A model generated the notes under the pieces. The model saw only the letters and a list, made by a program, of their open reading frames with translations, had not been told where the DNA came from and did not search any database. A stretch of DNA of 64,000 nt from assembly GCF_009856295.1 (NCBI RefSeq), contig NZ_WMEU01000003.1, positions 372,001 through 436,000 of the forward strand. Direction: 5' to 3'. The stretch is from Pontibacillus yanchengensis. GTDB lineage: Bacteria > Bacillota > Bacilli > Bacillales > BH030062. This document shows positions 24,192 through 32,977 of the stretch, in pieces. A program made the position numbers and the translations under genes. The first letter of the stretch is position 1; each line of letters starts with the position of its first letter.

Positions 24192-24229
24192 GAGGAGCGA
24201 ATCTGGATTAAATAGATTCGCTCCTTTTT
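24192..24229 (+). terminator. Terminator-like hairpin related to the cargo repeats
   Basis: GAGGAGCGAATCT and AGATTCGCTCC form a perfect stem, then TTTTT. Its core GCGAATCTGGATTAA resembles the core of cargo repeats G and H (GCGAATCTGGAATAA), and an ACTTCCC lies before it. The rest of 23999-24463 holds no gene that I can support. Confidence 0.8.
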
Positions 24230-24463
24230 GGAGTGTTTTCTTTAAAAAAGGAGAAAAGTACACGTAAGCTTGTTAAGGTACAGCTAAGCTAACTATATAT
24301 CTAAGTCTGTACGTTGCTGAGCGTTTTTTTGTGGATAACTCTTATATTTTTTACATTTTTACCACATTTGTGCCAAACCATTGCCAAATCATTTCTCTAC
24401 AATAAGAATTACAGATTCATTAAGGAATGAATACACATTATTTAAATAGAGAGGTGGGGAGCT

Positions 24464-25693
24464 ATGATGGATGAACATCAAAATCAAGTCGACCCAAATC
24501 AAATTACAACGAAAGAAAGAAAGCAAGGTTTCAAATGGGTGTTTCGTCTTACGACAAGCCTATTGGCTGTAGCAGCGATTCTATTTATAGGAGCCTTTTC
24601 CCTAAATAAAGCGAATGTCTTTCCGTTTGATTCCGCATCATCAAATGTCGACAAAACGAGCGCGGAAGCTTCCAGTGACAGCAAGGAAATCAATACAACG
24701 CAGTTATCCACGAGCAATTCCGAAGAAGATGCGGCTGTCGTAGAGGCAGTAGAAAAAGCATCGGGGGCAGTTGTTGGTGTTAAAAAGTATAGTCAGTCTC
24801 AACAAATGTTTGAAAGCAGTCAGGCTGGAACAGGTTCTGGTGTCATTTATAAGAAAGAGAGTGGCTCAGCATATGTCGTTACAAACAACCACGTTATCGA
24901 AAATGCTGCTTCCCTTGAGGTGATTTTAAGCGGAGGCAAGAAGGTGAAAGCGGAACTTGTTGGAAGAGATCCATTTACAGACTTAGCCGTTCTGAAAATG
25001 GATGGTAAGAATGTTGAAAATGTAGCTGAATTTGGTTCTTCTAAAGATCTAGAAGTTGGTGAAACTGCCATTGCGATTGGAAATCCACTCGGTATGAAAT
25101 TTGCTGGCTCTGTCACGAAAGGAATCGTTAGTGGCTTAGACCGTTCCATGCCAGTAGATATTAACAAAGACGGAAAAGTAGATTGGCAGACAGACGTTCT
25201 ACAAACAGACGCAGCCATTAACCCAGGTAATAGTGGTGGTGCCTTGATCAACTTAAGTGGTAAAGTCATTGGGATTAACTCTATGAAGATTGCGAAGGAA
25301 GAAGTAGAAGGACTAGGGTTCTCCATTCCAACCTCTACCGTGAAGCCAATTATTCAAGATCTAGAGCAAGACGGGGAAGTAACACGTCCGTTTATGGGAG
25401 TATCAACGAGAGATTTATCCTCCATTTCTGCACGTAATCAGCAAGAAGCACTGAATCTACCAAAAGATGTTGATGCAGGTGTGGTAGTAGCAGCTACAAA
25501 AGCAGACTCTCCTGCCGATCAAGCAGGATTAGAGAAATATGACGTCATCACTCAAGCGGATGGAAATGAGATTGCATCCCTAGTAGAGCTTCGTAAATAT
25601 ATCTATGAGAATAAAGAAGTAGGAGATGAAATGGAATTAACATTTTATCGTGACGGTCAACAGCAAACGACTACGCTAACATTAGGAGAATAA
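24464..25693 (+). CDS. HtrA-family membrane-anchored serine protease
   Basis: This protease degrades or refolds damaged exported proteins at the outer membrane face. The 409 residues have an N-terminal cytoplasmic tail, one membrane segment (about 30-50), a Ser-rich linker, a trypsin-like domain with His in NNHVIEN, Asp in DPFTDLAV and Ser in NPGNSGGAL, then a single PDZ domain (about 310-405). The triad is complete. ATG 24464 and 24467 both follow GGTGGGGAG. In Bacillus the paralogues are HtrA, HtrB and YyxA; I cannot say which. Neighbours PrsA and CtpB act in the same compartment. Confidence 0.93.
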   Translation: MMDEHQNQVDPNQITTKERKQGFKWVFRLTTSLLAVAAILFIGAFSLNKANVFPFDSASSNVDKTSAEASSDSKEINTTQLSTSNSEEDAAVVEAVEKASGAVVGVKKYSQSQQMFESSQAGTGSGVIYKKESGSAYVVTNNHVIENAASLEVILSGGKKVKAELVGRDPFTDLAVLKMDGKNVENVAEFGSSKDLEVGETAIAIGNPLGMKFAGSVTKGIVSGLDRSMPVDINKDGKVDWQTDVLQTDAAINPGNSGGALINLSGKVIGINSMKIAKEEVEGLGFSIPTSTVKPIIQDLEQDGEVTRPFMGVSTRDLSSISARNQQEALNLPKDVDAGVVVAATKADSPADQAGLEKYDVITQADGNEIASLVELRKYIYENKEVGDEMELTFYRDGQQQTTTLTLGE

Positions 25694-25706
25694 TTTCTCT
25701 ATAAAA

Positions 25707-25741
25707 GGGAGAAGGCAACTAGACATTGCCTTCTTCTCTTT
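25707..25741 (+). terminator. Terminator after the HtrA gene
   Basis: GAGAAGGCAA and TTGCCTTCTTCTC pair around CTAGACA, followed by TTTAC. Confidence 0.8.
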
Positions 25742-25777
25742 ACATAATATCTAGTTACCATAAAGGAGATGTGTAGT

Positions 25778-26668
25778 ATGAAAAAATTAATACCAGTATT
25801 ACTGTCTATTGTAGCTATCCTATCATTAGCTGCATGCAGTAATGGCAGTGAATCATCATCTAATTCGGAAGTGGTGGCTTCCACGAAAAATGGGGACGTA
25901 ACCAAAGAAGAATTCTACAACAAACTTGTCGATCAGTACGGCGATTCCGTTTTGAAAAAAATGGTTTATGACCAAGTCCTTTCTGAAAAGTTCTCTGTCT
26001 CTGATGAAGATGTACAAAAGAGATTGGAGCAAATGAAGCAACAGTACGGCGATCAATTCCAGTCTGTATTAGAGCAAAATGGATTTAAAAATGAAAAACA
26101 ATTTAAACAAGCGATTCGCTCCTCCATGTTGAAACAAAAAGCAGCAGCTGAGGGAGTGGAAGTGTCAGATGAAGAAGTGAAACAATACTACGAGAACATG
26201 AAGCAAGAAGTAAAAGCAAGTCACATCCTTGTAGAAGACAAAGAAACTGCAAGTGAAGTCCAAAAGAAATTAAATAATGGTGGAGATTTTGCTAAACTAG
26301 CGAAAGAATATTCAACCGATCAGCAATCTGCCCAAAATGGCGGAGACCTTGGCTATATTTCTACCGGAGAAATGGTACTTCCATTTGAAAAAGCAGCCTA
26401 CAATTTAGAGGTTGGGAAAGTTAGTGAACCCGTTAAATCTCAATATGGATACCATATTATTAAAGTAACCGATAAACGTGAGAAAGAAGACACCTCATCT
26501 ATAGGAAAGTATGAAGAGATGAAGGATCAACTACGGGAAGAATTAAAGAGTCGAAAGGGTAGTCAGGAAAATATTACAGAAGTGATGAAAAATGCTGATG
26601 TAAACATTAAAATAGAGGATCTTAAAGATAAGATTTCTTTTGAGGCCCAAACGCAATCAAACAAGTAA
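25778..26668 (+). CDS. prsA: PrsA-like foldase lipoprotein (peptidyl-prolyl isomerase)
   Basis: PrsA helps secreted proteins fold after export. The 296 residues start with a lipoprotein signal and lipobox LAAC (Cys about 20). A SurA-N-like helical region and a parvulin PpiC domain follow (about 145-240: ASHILVEDKE, DLGYISTGEMV, YGYHIIKV). A charged C-terminal helix ends the protein. AAAGGAG lies 9 bp before ATG 25778; an in-frame ATG at 25769 is too close to it. Standard length for PrsA. Confidence 0.9.
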   Translation: MKKLIPVLLSIVAILSLAACSNGSESSSNSEVVASTKNGDVTKEEFYNKLVDQYGDSVLKKMVYDQVLSEKFSVSDEDVQKRLEQMKQQYGDQFQSVLEQNGFKNEKQFKQAIRSSMLKQKAAAEGVEVSDEEVKQYYENMKQEVKASHILVEDKETASEVQKKLNNGGDFAKLAKEYSTDQQSAQNGGDLGYISTGEMVLPFEKAAYNLEVGKVSEPVKSQYGYHIIKVTDKREKEDTSSIGKYEEMKDQLREELKSRKGSQENITEVMKNADVNIKIEDLKDKISFEAQTQSNK

Positions 26669-26888
26669 CGTGAATCATGACCAATGGTACGAAGCATACT
26701 AAACAAAAGAGTGCGCCTTTTAGAAAATAAGAGCATTTTGTATGGTTCAGAGAGACCCGAAATATGTTATCATAAACATATATTGGGCGATGATACCCTT
26801 TAGAAAAGGTACATCACTAACTTAACAATTTTTTTGTTACCATCCATTAATGGACATGTCTGGTAACTATATGGCATAACGTTATATA

Positions 26889-26924
26889 GAGGCATCGCAC
26901 ATTACGGTGTGATGCCTCTTTGTG
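26889..26924 (+). terminator. Hairpin terminator before ctpB
   Basis: GAGGCATCGCACA and TGTGATGCCTC form a perfect stem followed by TTTG. It lies between prsA and ctpB and could end the former or attenuate the latter. Confidence 0.7.
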
Positions 26925-26970
26925 CAACTTAAGTGAGGATTGGTTAAAAAGTCTATTAGAGGTGAAAAGT

Positions 26971-28485
26971 ATGAACCTAAAAAGGCGTTATCTGGCCGCA
27001 TTGCTCGTATTTTCCATGATCCTTGGAGGCGTTGCGACCTATACAGCAGTTCAGTTTCTACAAGCTGGGACAGGACAAGCACAAACGAATCAGGAAGAAA
27101 GCAATAAGCAAGCAAGTACAGACGGTGAGGGTCAGACGAGCGATGAATCCGTTGGGGATATTTTGGATGGTTTAAAAGAAAACAATGATGGTGAGCTATC
27201 CAAAGTTGATAAAGCCTATTCCCTTATTCAAGAGAAATACGTGAAAGACACGGAATCGAAAGAGCTAATTGAAGGTGCGATTCAGGGAATGCTGGATACG
27301 CTAGAAGATCCTTACAGTACGTACATGGATAAAGAAACAATGGAGCAATTTAACAATTCAATTTCCTCCTCATTCGAAGGAATTGGTACAGAAGTAAGTA
27401 TGGTGGATGGAAGAGTTACCATTGTATCTCCATTTAAAGGCTCTCCAGCTGAAGAAGCTGGCTTAAAACCAAAGGACCAAATTGTCAGTGTTGACGGAGA
27501 AAATATTGAAGATATGGATTTGTATGATGCCGTACTTAAAATTCGTGGTGAAAAAGGAACAACCGTTTCACTCGAAATTGACCGTCCAGGTGTGGAAGAG
27601 AATTTAACGATTGATGTGAAGCGTGATACGATTCCAATCGAAACGGTTTACTCTGAAACAAAAGAAGTGAATGGCAAGAAAGCTGGCGTGTTAGAAGTTA
27701 CGTCATTCTCTGAAAATACAGCAGCTGACTTTGATAAAAAGCTAAAAGAATTAGAAGAGAAAAACATAGATGGACTTGTCATTGATGTACGAGGTAACCC
27801 AGGTGGGCTATTTACGGCAGCTCAAGATATTTTAGAGAACTTCATTCCAAAAGATACACCATATGTACAGATTGAGAATAGTGACGGGGAGAAAAAGCGT
27901 TACGTTTCAAACCTTGAAGAGAAAAAAGGCTATCCAATTGTTGTATTAATAGATGAAGGTAGTGCATCAGCTTCGGAAATCCTAGCAGGCGCAATGAAAG
28001 AAGCGGGTGGCTATGAATTAGTTGGTACGAAGAGTTTTGGTAAGGGTACCGTTCAACAAGCACTTCCTATGGGAGATGGCAGTAACTTGAAGTTAACGAT
28101 TTATAAATGGTTAACGCCTGATGGAAACTGGATCCATGAAGAAGGTATTAAGCCAACCAAAAAGGTGGAACTACCTGAATATTATTACACCAATCCAGTT
28201 CAAATTGATAAGACTCTAGAATATGATATGAACAACGATAAAATTGCCAACGTACAGAAGATGCTAGAGGGTCTTGGCTACGATTCTGGTCGTAAAGATG
28301 GGTACTTTAGCAAAGAAACTCAAGCAGCTGTAGAGCAATTCCAAAAAGAAAATGATTTAAAAGTAACAGGCACCATCAATGAAGAAACAGGTAATAAACT
28401 TCAATCTTCCGTCGTAACGAAGGTGCAAAATAAAGAGAATGATACGCAAATGAAGAAAGCTCTTGATGTATTATTTTCTAAATAA
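26971..28485 (+). CDS. ctpB: Carboxyl-terminal processing protease CtpB (S41)
   Basis: CtpB-type proteases cut exported or membrane-anchored proteins; in Bacillus, CtpB takes part in the sporulation signal to sigma-K. Of 504 residues, 1-30 hold the signal anchor, about 105-190 a PDZ domain (GIGTEVSMVDGR, SPAEEAGLKPKDQI), and about 210-380 the S41 domain with the Ser of GSASASEI and the Lys of SFGKGTVQ. A peptidoglycan-binding domain ends the protein (about 425-485). ATG 26971 follows GAGGTGAAAAG; an ATG-less extension to 26920 overlaps the terminator and is not likely. minJ follows, as in Bacillus. Confidence 0.93.
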   Translation: MNLKRRYLAALLVFSMILGGVATYTAVQFLQAGTGQAQTNQEESNKQASTDGEGQTSDESVGDILDGLKENNDGELSKVDKAYSLIQEKYVKDTESKELIEGAIQGMLDTLEDPYSTYMDKETMEQFNNSISSSFEGIGTEVSMVDGRVTIVSPFKGSPAEEAGLKPKDQIVSVDGENIEDMDLYDAVLKIRGEKGTTVSLEIDRPGVEENLTIDVKRDTIPIETVYSETKEVNGKKAGVLEVTSFSENTAADFDKKLKELEEKNIDGLVIDVRGNPGGLFTAAQDILENFIPKDTPYVQIENSDGEKKRYVSNLEEKKGYPIVVLIDEGSASASEILAGAMKEAGGYELVGTKSFGKGTVQQALPMGDGSNLKLTIYKWLTPDGNWIHEEGIKPTKKVELPEYYYTNPVQIDKTLEYDMNNDKIANVQKMLEGLGYDSGRKDGYFSKETQAAVEQFQKENDLKVTGTINEETGNKLQSSVVTKVQNKENDTQMKKALDVLFSK

Positions 28486-28507
28486 ACAAGAATGATTGTT
28501 CATCTTA

Positions 28508-28539
28508 AAATCCGTAGCCTAAGGGCTGCGGATTTTTTA
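28508..28539 (+). terminator. Terminator after ctpB
   Basis: AATCCGTAGCC and GGCTGCGGATT pair around TAAG, then TTTTTT. Confidence 0.88.
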
Positions 28540-28563
28540 TATGCGTAAGGAAGTAAGTTTAAT

Positions 28564-28735
28564 GTCTAGTTCTAGCGTCCAGCAAACTTCTAGCTCCTCC
28601 GTATGATAGCCAACATCGAATCACTCATGTTGTCGTGTTTACTTTATCTCCTACGGATTCAGGGGAAGTACGCAGCAAGCATCGAACAACCTACGTCGTG
28701 TAGGCCGCAGCTCCTAGGGCCCCCGTGCTTTTCTT
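28564..28735. repeat. Dispersed ~200-bp intergenic repeat, copy 2
   Basis: This shorter, more diverged copy of the element at 394-600 keeps CCAACATCGAATCA, CTCCTACGGATT, CGCAGCAAGCATCGAAC and ACGTCGTGTAGGCCGCAG. It fills most of the ctpB-minJ gap. Confidence 0.75.
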
Positions 28736-28847
28736 AATACAATTTAGAATAGTGTTTTCATTTCGGGCATTGTGGCGTACAATCAAAGTATATATACCAT
28801 ATTTATAAATTGTAAATATAGAGAGTGAACGTGGAGGGTATCAGTAC

Positions 28848-30050
28848 ATGGAATCATGGCTTTTGGAAGTGGCAAAGGGAATCGGGCGCTTATTTTTACA
28901 TCCTTTGTTTTATTGGGCAATCTGTTTAACGTTTCTAGCTTCAATAGCAAGAATTAAGCGTGAACGACGTGATTTTGGGATTAAGTTATTTAATATTTTC
29001 TCAGAATGGAAAGGTACATGGGGGACAAGCCTTCTAGCAGGTCTAATTCTATCGATCATCACTATTAGTTCAGGGATTGTATTTCCGTATGCGATGGTAT
29101 TGCTGTGGACAGCCATTGTCATCCTAGTGACTATAATGAAGCGATTTAGTTGGTTATCTGCTGCTTATACAGCGAGTATCACCTTTTTAGTGTTTTTGTT
29201 TTTACCAGAAGATACGCTCTCCTTTCTTCCAACGAGTTGGGTGGATGGACTGAACCAAGCCAGCATCATATTTATGCCTATACTTATTGGTACACTACTC
29301 ATTGTTGAAGCGGTATTAATGAAGCGTCAGCATAGCAACTCCTCCTTCCCACAATACATAAAAGGAAGCAGGGGTAAAATCATCGGGCAGCATCGCGTGA
29401 AAAAACTAGCACTCATCCCAGCATTCTTCCTCATCCCTGGAGGTGCCATTGAACCTTTCGCTCCGTGGTGGCCAACCTTTTCCATAGGGGGGGGAAGCTT
29501 TGGACTCATGCTCGTTCCTCTCTTAATTGGATATGAACTTGTTATAAAAGGAATCTCGCCGAAACGAGCAGCTTCTCAATTAGGAAATTACCTAATCGTG
29601 CTCTCCTTCATTGTCATTGGACTTGGGATAGGTGGCATGTATGTGCCTATGCTTTCGCTCATTGGAGTAGTTGTTGCCTTCTTAGGACGTGAAGTCAGTG
29701 CATTTATTGTGAAGTGGAAGGATCAAGGACACAATCCTTATTTCACCCCACGTCACGATGGACTTCCAGTGCTTGGTGTCATTCCCCATTCAACAGCCGA
29801 TAAAATGGGTCTCCTTGTAGGCGAACGAATAGAAAAAGTGAACAATTATCACGTTTCCAATGAAGAGGAATTTCACAAAGCACTTCAATCCAATGGAGCC
29901 TACTGCAAAATCGAAGTCCGCGACACAAATGGAGAGATACGTTTCGCCCAGCGCGCAATGTATGAAGGCGATCATTATGAACTAGGATTAGTATTCGTCA
30001 AAGACCGCCATCGGAAAGAAGACTCAAAAGGAATGAAGGTTTCTCAATAA
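28848..30050 (+). CDS. minJ: Division-site topology protein MinJ (polytopic, PDZ)
   Basis: MinJ links DivIVA to MinD at the cell poles and division site in Bacillus. The 400 residues have about seven membrane segments in 1-300 and a C-terminal PDZ domain (about 305-385: GLPVLGVIPHSTADKMGLLVGERI). GGAGGG precedes the ATG. Position after ctpB agrees with Bacillus order. A cytoplasmic basic tail ends the protein. Confidence 0.88.
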   Translation: MESWLLEVAKGIGRLFLHPLFYWAICLTFLASIARIKRERRDFGIKLFNIFSEWKGTWGTSLLAGLILSIITISSGIVFPYAMVLLWTAIVILVTIMKRFSWLSAAYTASITFLVFLFLPEDTLSFLPTSWVDGLNQASIIFMPILIGTLLIVEAVLMKRQHSNSSFPQYIKGSRGKIIGQHRVKKLALIPAFFLIPGGAIEPFAPWWPTFSIGGGSFGLMLVPLLIGYELVIKGISPKRAASQLGNYLIVLSFIVIGLGIGGMYVPMLSLIGVVVAFLGREVSAFIVKWKDQGHNPYFTPRHDGLPVLGVIPHSTADKMGLLVGERIEKVNNYHVSNEEEFHKALQSNGAYCKIEVRDTNGEIRFAQRAMYEGDHYELGLVFVKDRHRKEDSKGMKVSQ

Positions 30051-30125
30051 TGGGACGGAGGGACAGGTTCCTCGTCTCATTTTATTTCGGGAATTGCTAG
30101 GATGAGGAACCTGTCCCTCATCTCT
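30051..30125. repeat. GGGAC-type palindromic repeat, copy 1
   Basis: GGGACGGAGGGACAGGTTCC is followed by its inverse GGAACCTGTCCCTC after a 30-bp loop. Relatives lie at 31020-31094 and 31401-31431. All three are at gene ends. Confidence 0.8.
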
Positions 30126-30130
30126 AAATG

Positions 30131-30160
30131 ACACGTTCTATATGGAACGTGTTTTTTTAT
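30131..30160 (+). terminator. Terminator after minJ
   Basis: ACACGTTC and GAACGTGT pair around TATATG, then TTTTTTT. Confidence 0.85.
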
Positions 30161-30293
30161 GGATTGAGTTCACACGTTTGGTTTGAAATAATTGGTAATT
30201 AGCGTGGTTCCATTAAAGTAGTTAACAAAATAGTGAGAGATGACATTGTTTTTCTTTATGGTTTAGTTTTTATTTTCTTTGGAGTGATTCCTA

Positions 30294-30857
30294 ATGAGTA
30301 AAAAAAAGAAACGTATGATATATATTGTTATGACAAGTATTCTCATAATAGGGTTGGTTATTTTTGGTGACAGACTTTCCTCATACAGGGAGTTATTACA
30401 TAGAAATTATGTTGATGGGTTTGTCTCCTATTCACTGTCGAATTCCGTGATAACTGAATTAGATAAAGAGAGCATAGAGCAATTAACTATAAAAAGTGGA
30501 GAAAAAATGCTAGCACTGGAGCCTATTGTGGTATGTTCTAATGTTGAAGATTGTAAAAACTCTCAAATACCCACCATAAATGGAAAAGCTCCAAAGTATC
30601 CAACAATAAAAAGTGTTCATTCGGGAGATGAGATATTAGTTGATTTTAAGAATATGGATCCTGATGAAAGGGGGCTTACTACTATAAGAAATGGAGATCA
30701 ACTAGTAGGATTTTTGAAAAATAATAGAATTGAAGTCATCCATGCTGGAGCGGATTTCGTTCTCTATAAAGTTTATGCAAAGTGGAAAAATAAACATCAG
30801 GACTCATATGGCATACTAGTTTATATATTTGAAGCGAACATATCACATAAAAGTTAA
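30294..30857 (+). CDS. Membrane-anchored protein of unknown function
   Basis: The 187 residues have a basic start (SKKKKRM), one membrane segment (about 8-26) and an external part rich in strands. A Cys pair in VVCSNVEDCKNS may form a disulfide. GGAGTG precedes the ATG. I do not recognise a family. It stands alone between minJ and a repeat-rich gap. Confidence 0.65.
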   Translation: MSKKKKRMIYIVMTSILIIGLVIFGDRLSSYRELLHRNYVDGFVSYSLSNSVITELDKESIEQLTIKSGEKMLALEPIVVCSNVEDCKNSQIPTINGKAPKYPTIKSVHSGDEILVDFKNMDPDERGLTTIRNGDQLVGFLKNNRIEVIHAGADFVLYKVYAKWKNKHQDSYGILVYIFEANISHKS

Positions 30858-31019
30858 GTTTTTTATCCTTTTCATTGTTTTATACAAAGAAAAAAAGATT
30901 ATAAGAAGGGGCTCGTGTAATGTGAAACAAGAATGAGAGAGAGTTAAGTCAATTAAAGGTGGCTGTTAGAAGGAATTTTTGCTAATAAACTTAAGTAAAT
31001 AAAGACCTTATTCTTTATT

Positions 31020-31094
31020 GGGATGGAGGGACAGGTCCCTCATCCCAATTATTTCGGAAACCGAAGGGACGAGGTACACTGTCCCTTCGTCCCA
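31020..31094. repeat. GGGAC-type palindromic repeat, copy 2
   Basis: Two nested hairpins: GGGATGGAGGGAC...GTCCCTCATCCC, then GAAGGGACGAGG...CCCTTCGTCCC. It directly follows the stop codon of the small minus-strand gene at 31097. Confidence 0.8.
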
Positions 31095-31096
31095 TT

Positions 31097-31249
31097 TTAA
31101 AAGAACCTTCTACCTCTAAAACCGCCGAAACCTCTGCGTCCAAATGGTCCAAATCCTCGCGGCCCAAATCCCCTACGTCCGAATGGTCCAAACCCGCCGA
31201 AGCCACGTCGTCTAAACCCTACACGATTGTATGGTCCGAAAAATGGCAT
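31097..31249 (-). CDS. Gly/Phe/Arg-rich microprotein (50 residues)
   Basis: On the minus strand ATG 31249 opens 50 codons dominated by FGPFGRRGFG-type repeats and ending RGRRFF. GGAAAGG lies 11 bp upstream. Nearly half of the residues are Gly, Phe or Arg. The codon use is varied, which argues for selection on the protein. Function is unknown; a low-complexity surface or RNA-binding peptide is possible. Small Phe/Gly/Arg-rich proteins of this kind occur in other Bacillus relatives, from memory. Confidence 0.6.
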   Translation of the reverse strand: MPFFGPYNRVGFRRRGFGGFGPFGRRGFGPRGFGPFGRRGFGGFRGRRFF

Positions 31250-31400
31250 ACATGAATCATCCTTTCCTGTTTATTTGAAAGACAATGTTACACGAACTTC
31301 CATTGATGTATCCTATTCTTGCCCACCTTGTGATGTATAGGTGTCTATATCTAGTATAGGTATTCTGAGGAAAGAGTCTAAGTCGGGGGTTAATTATGTA

Positions 31401-31431
31401 GTGGGACGAGGGACCTGTCCCCCCATCCCAC
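31401..31431. repeat. GGGAC-type palindromic repeat, copy 3
   Basis: GTGGGACGAGGGAC and GTCCCCCCATCCCAC pair with few mismatches. It sits just after the stop codon of the minus-strand microprotein at 31437. Confidence 0.75.
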
Positions 31432-31436
31432 CTTCA

Positions 31437-31562
31437 TTAGTCGTAAAACCATTTCTGGATTTCTTCGATGGTTGTGGGGTGGTTTCTGTCTCTTAATACC
31501 GTGTAGACTCCTGCAATTTCAACTCCGCATAATACGATGATCGTTAGGATTCCAGTAATCAT
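31437..31562 (-). CDS. Single-TM microprotein (41 residues)
   Basis: ATG 31562 (minus strand) opens 41 codons: a membrane segment (ITGILTIIVLCGVEIAGVY) then a charged tail ending EEIQKWFYD. GAAAGGAAAATGG precedes it. A hairpin repeat lies right after the stop, which suits a real gene end. No function can be given. Confidence 0.55.
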   Translation of the reverse strand: MITGILTIIVLCGVEIAGVYTVLRDRNHPTTIEEIQKWFYD

Positions 31563-31609
31563 TTGCCATTTTCCTTTCTTTATTTGGAATTTGGCTTTAC
31601 TATATGGTA

Positions 31610-31623
31610 TGAAATGCGTTTCA
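31610..31623. promoter_or_regulatory. Candidate operator before the LacI-type gene
   Basis: TGAAATGCGTTTCA is an imperfect palindrome (12 of 14 bases symmetric) 49 bp before the regulator start and 48 bp before the start of the divergent microprotein. LacI-family proteins bind such sites. Autoregulation is inference. Confidence 0.45.
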
Positions 31624-31671
31624 GAGCAAGAGGTTTTTTAATAGATTTTTCATTATTGTCGAGGTGTTATG

Positions 31672-32634
31672 ATGGCGAATATTAAGGATGTTGCACGTTA
31701 TGCGAATGTATCCGTAACAACCGTATCAAGGGTGTTGAATGGGCATCCATATGTCACAAATGAAAAACGAGAAGCCGTAGAAGAAGCTATGGAAGCACTG
31801 CATTATCGACAAAACATGAATGCCATTCACTTATCAAAAGGAAAAACACGCTTACTAGGAGTCGTCATTCCCTTTGTAGATCACCCTTATTTTTCACTGT
31901 TGCTTAATGGGATGTCCAAAGAGGCACTACATCAAGAGCACACGTTGGTGTTGATTCAAACCAATTATGATGCGATGAAGGAACTGGAAGCCCTTGAGAT
32001 GCTGAAGTACAAGCAAATTGATGGATTGATTATCGCCTCCCGTTCGAATACATGGGACGTTGTGGAGGGTTATACAGAATTTGGACCGATTGTCGTTTGT
32101 GAAGATCGTTCTTCTGATGTGGTGTCTTCTGTGTCTATTCGACATTATGATGCTTTTTATGAAGGAATGCAGCATCTTATCGAGAAAGGTCATCAGAAGA
32201 TTGGTTTTTGTATAGCGAGGAAAACAGGAACCAACAGTCAATTACGCTATCAGGGGTATCGAGATACATTACATACGATACAAGCTGATTATAAAGAGGA
32301 ATGGATTTTTTCCAATTGTTTATCGATTGAAGATGGTGAACGAGTTGTGGATGCCTATCAGTCCCTCGATGACAAGCCTACTGCTCTTCTTGTAACCAGT
32401 GACCAAGTAGCTGCGGGGATTCGGATGGAATGCCAAAAACGTAATATTGCAGTACCAGAGGAACTGGCTATTTTAGGGTTTGATAATCATCCCATTGCCC
32501 GGGCGTTAGACCTTTCTACCATTGAATTACCACTTCATGAGGTGGGGAGGAAATTGGTCACAAGTGCATTAGATGGGAACAGGACGATATATACACAATA
32601 CGGGTTTTCGCTTATTGAGCGAGGAAGTGTGTAA
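31672..32634 (+). CDS. LacI-family transcriptional regulator
   Basis: The 320 residues have an N-terminal LacI helix-turn-helix (ANIKDVARYANVSVTTVSRVLNG) with hinge helix near 47-57, then a periplasmic-binding-like effector domain (about 60-315: LGVVIPFVDHPYFSLLLNG, LAILGFDNHPIARAL). It resembles the DegA subgroup. No sugar operon is next to it, so the effector is unknown. ATG 31672 gives the usual MANIKDVA start; ATG 31669 is also possible behind GAGGTG. Confidence 0.9.
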   Translation: MANIKDVARYANVSVTTVSRVLNGHPYVTNEKREAVEEAMEALHYRQNMNAIHLSKGKTRLLGVVIPFVDHPYFSLLLNGMSKEALHQEHTLVLIQTNYDAMKELEALEMLKYKQIDGLIIASRSNTWDVVEGYTEFGPIVVCEDRSSDVVSSVSIRHYDAFYEGMQHLIEKGHQKIGFCIARKTGTNSQLRYQGYRDTLHTIQADYKEEWIFSNCLSIEDGERVVDAYQSLDDKPTALLVTSDQVAAGIRMECQKRNIAVPEELAILGFDNHPIARALDLSTIELPLHEVGRKLVTSALDGNRTIYTQYGFSLIERGSV

Positions 32635-32687
32635 TCTGATCGAGGTGAAGGATTCTTGCTTACTTCATGCTTCATAGAATTGGTGGA

Positions 32688-32750
32688 TCGCTCATAAATT
32701 CCAAATCTCTCTCATAAATCAAAAATATCGCTCATAAATACCATTCATCA
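32688..32750. repeat. CTCATAAA triplet repeat (inverse of the GAGCATAA family)
   Basis: CGCTCATAAATTCC, CTCTCATAAATC and CGCTCATAAATACC follow one another at about 24-bp steps. Read on the other strand they give TTTATGAGCG, akin to the GAGAGCATAAA units at 39900, 58200 and 62580. The 344-bp gap otherwise shows nothing. Confidence 0.5.
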
Positions 32751-32977
32751 TATAAAAACAAAAAGTCATTGTCCGTGACTAAGTAGATTCGGTTGTGAAG
32801 TAGAAAACACGATATCACAAGGTAAATAGCCATAACTTTAGACAACGAAATCACACAAGAAAACACAGAGGCATTTTTAACATCCATCTGCGTTTTTTTA
32901 TAATATATTGACTTGTTCTTCAACGCACCCGTTAGTGAAATACTCAGATCCAGTTGTATCTTAACTTATTTTCATTT

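Noticed and set aside
24847..25326. 159-codon minus-strand frame within the HtrA gene
   Set aside because: It mirrors the coding frame of a conserved protease and has no independent support.
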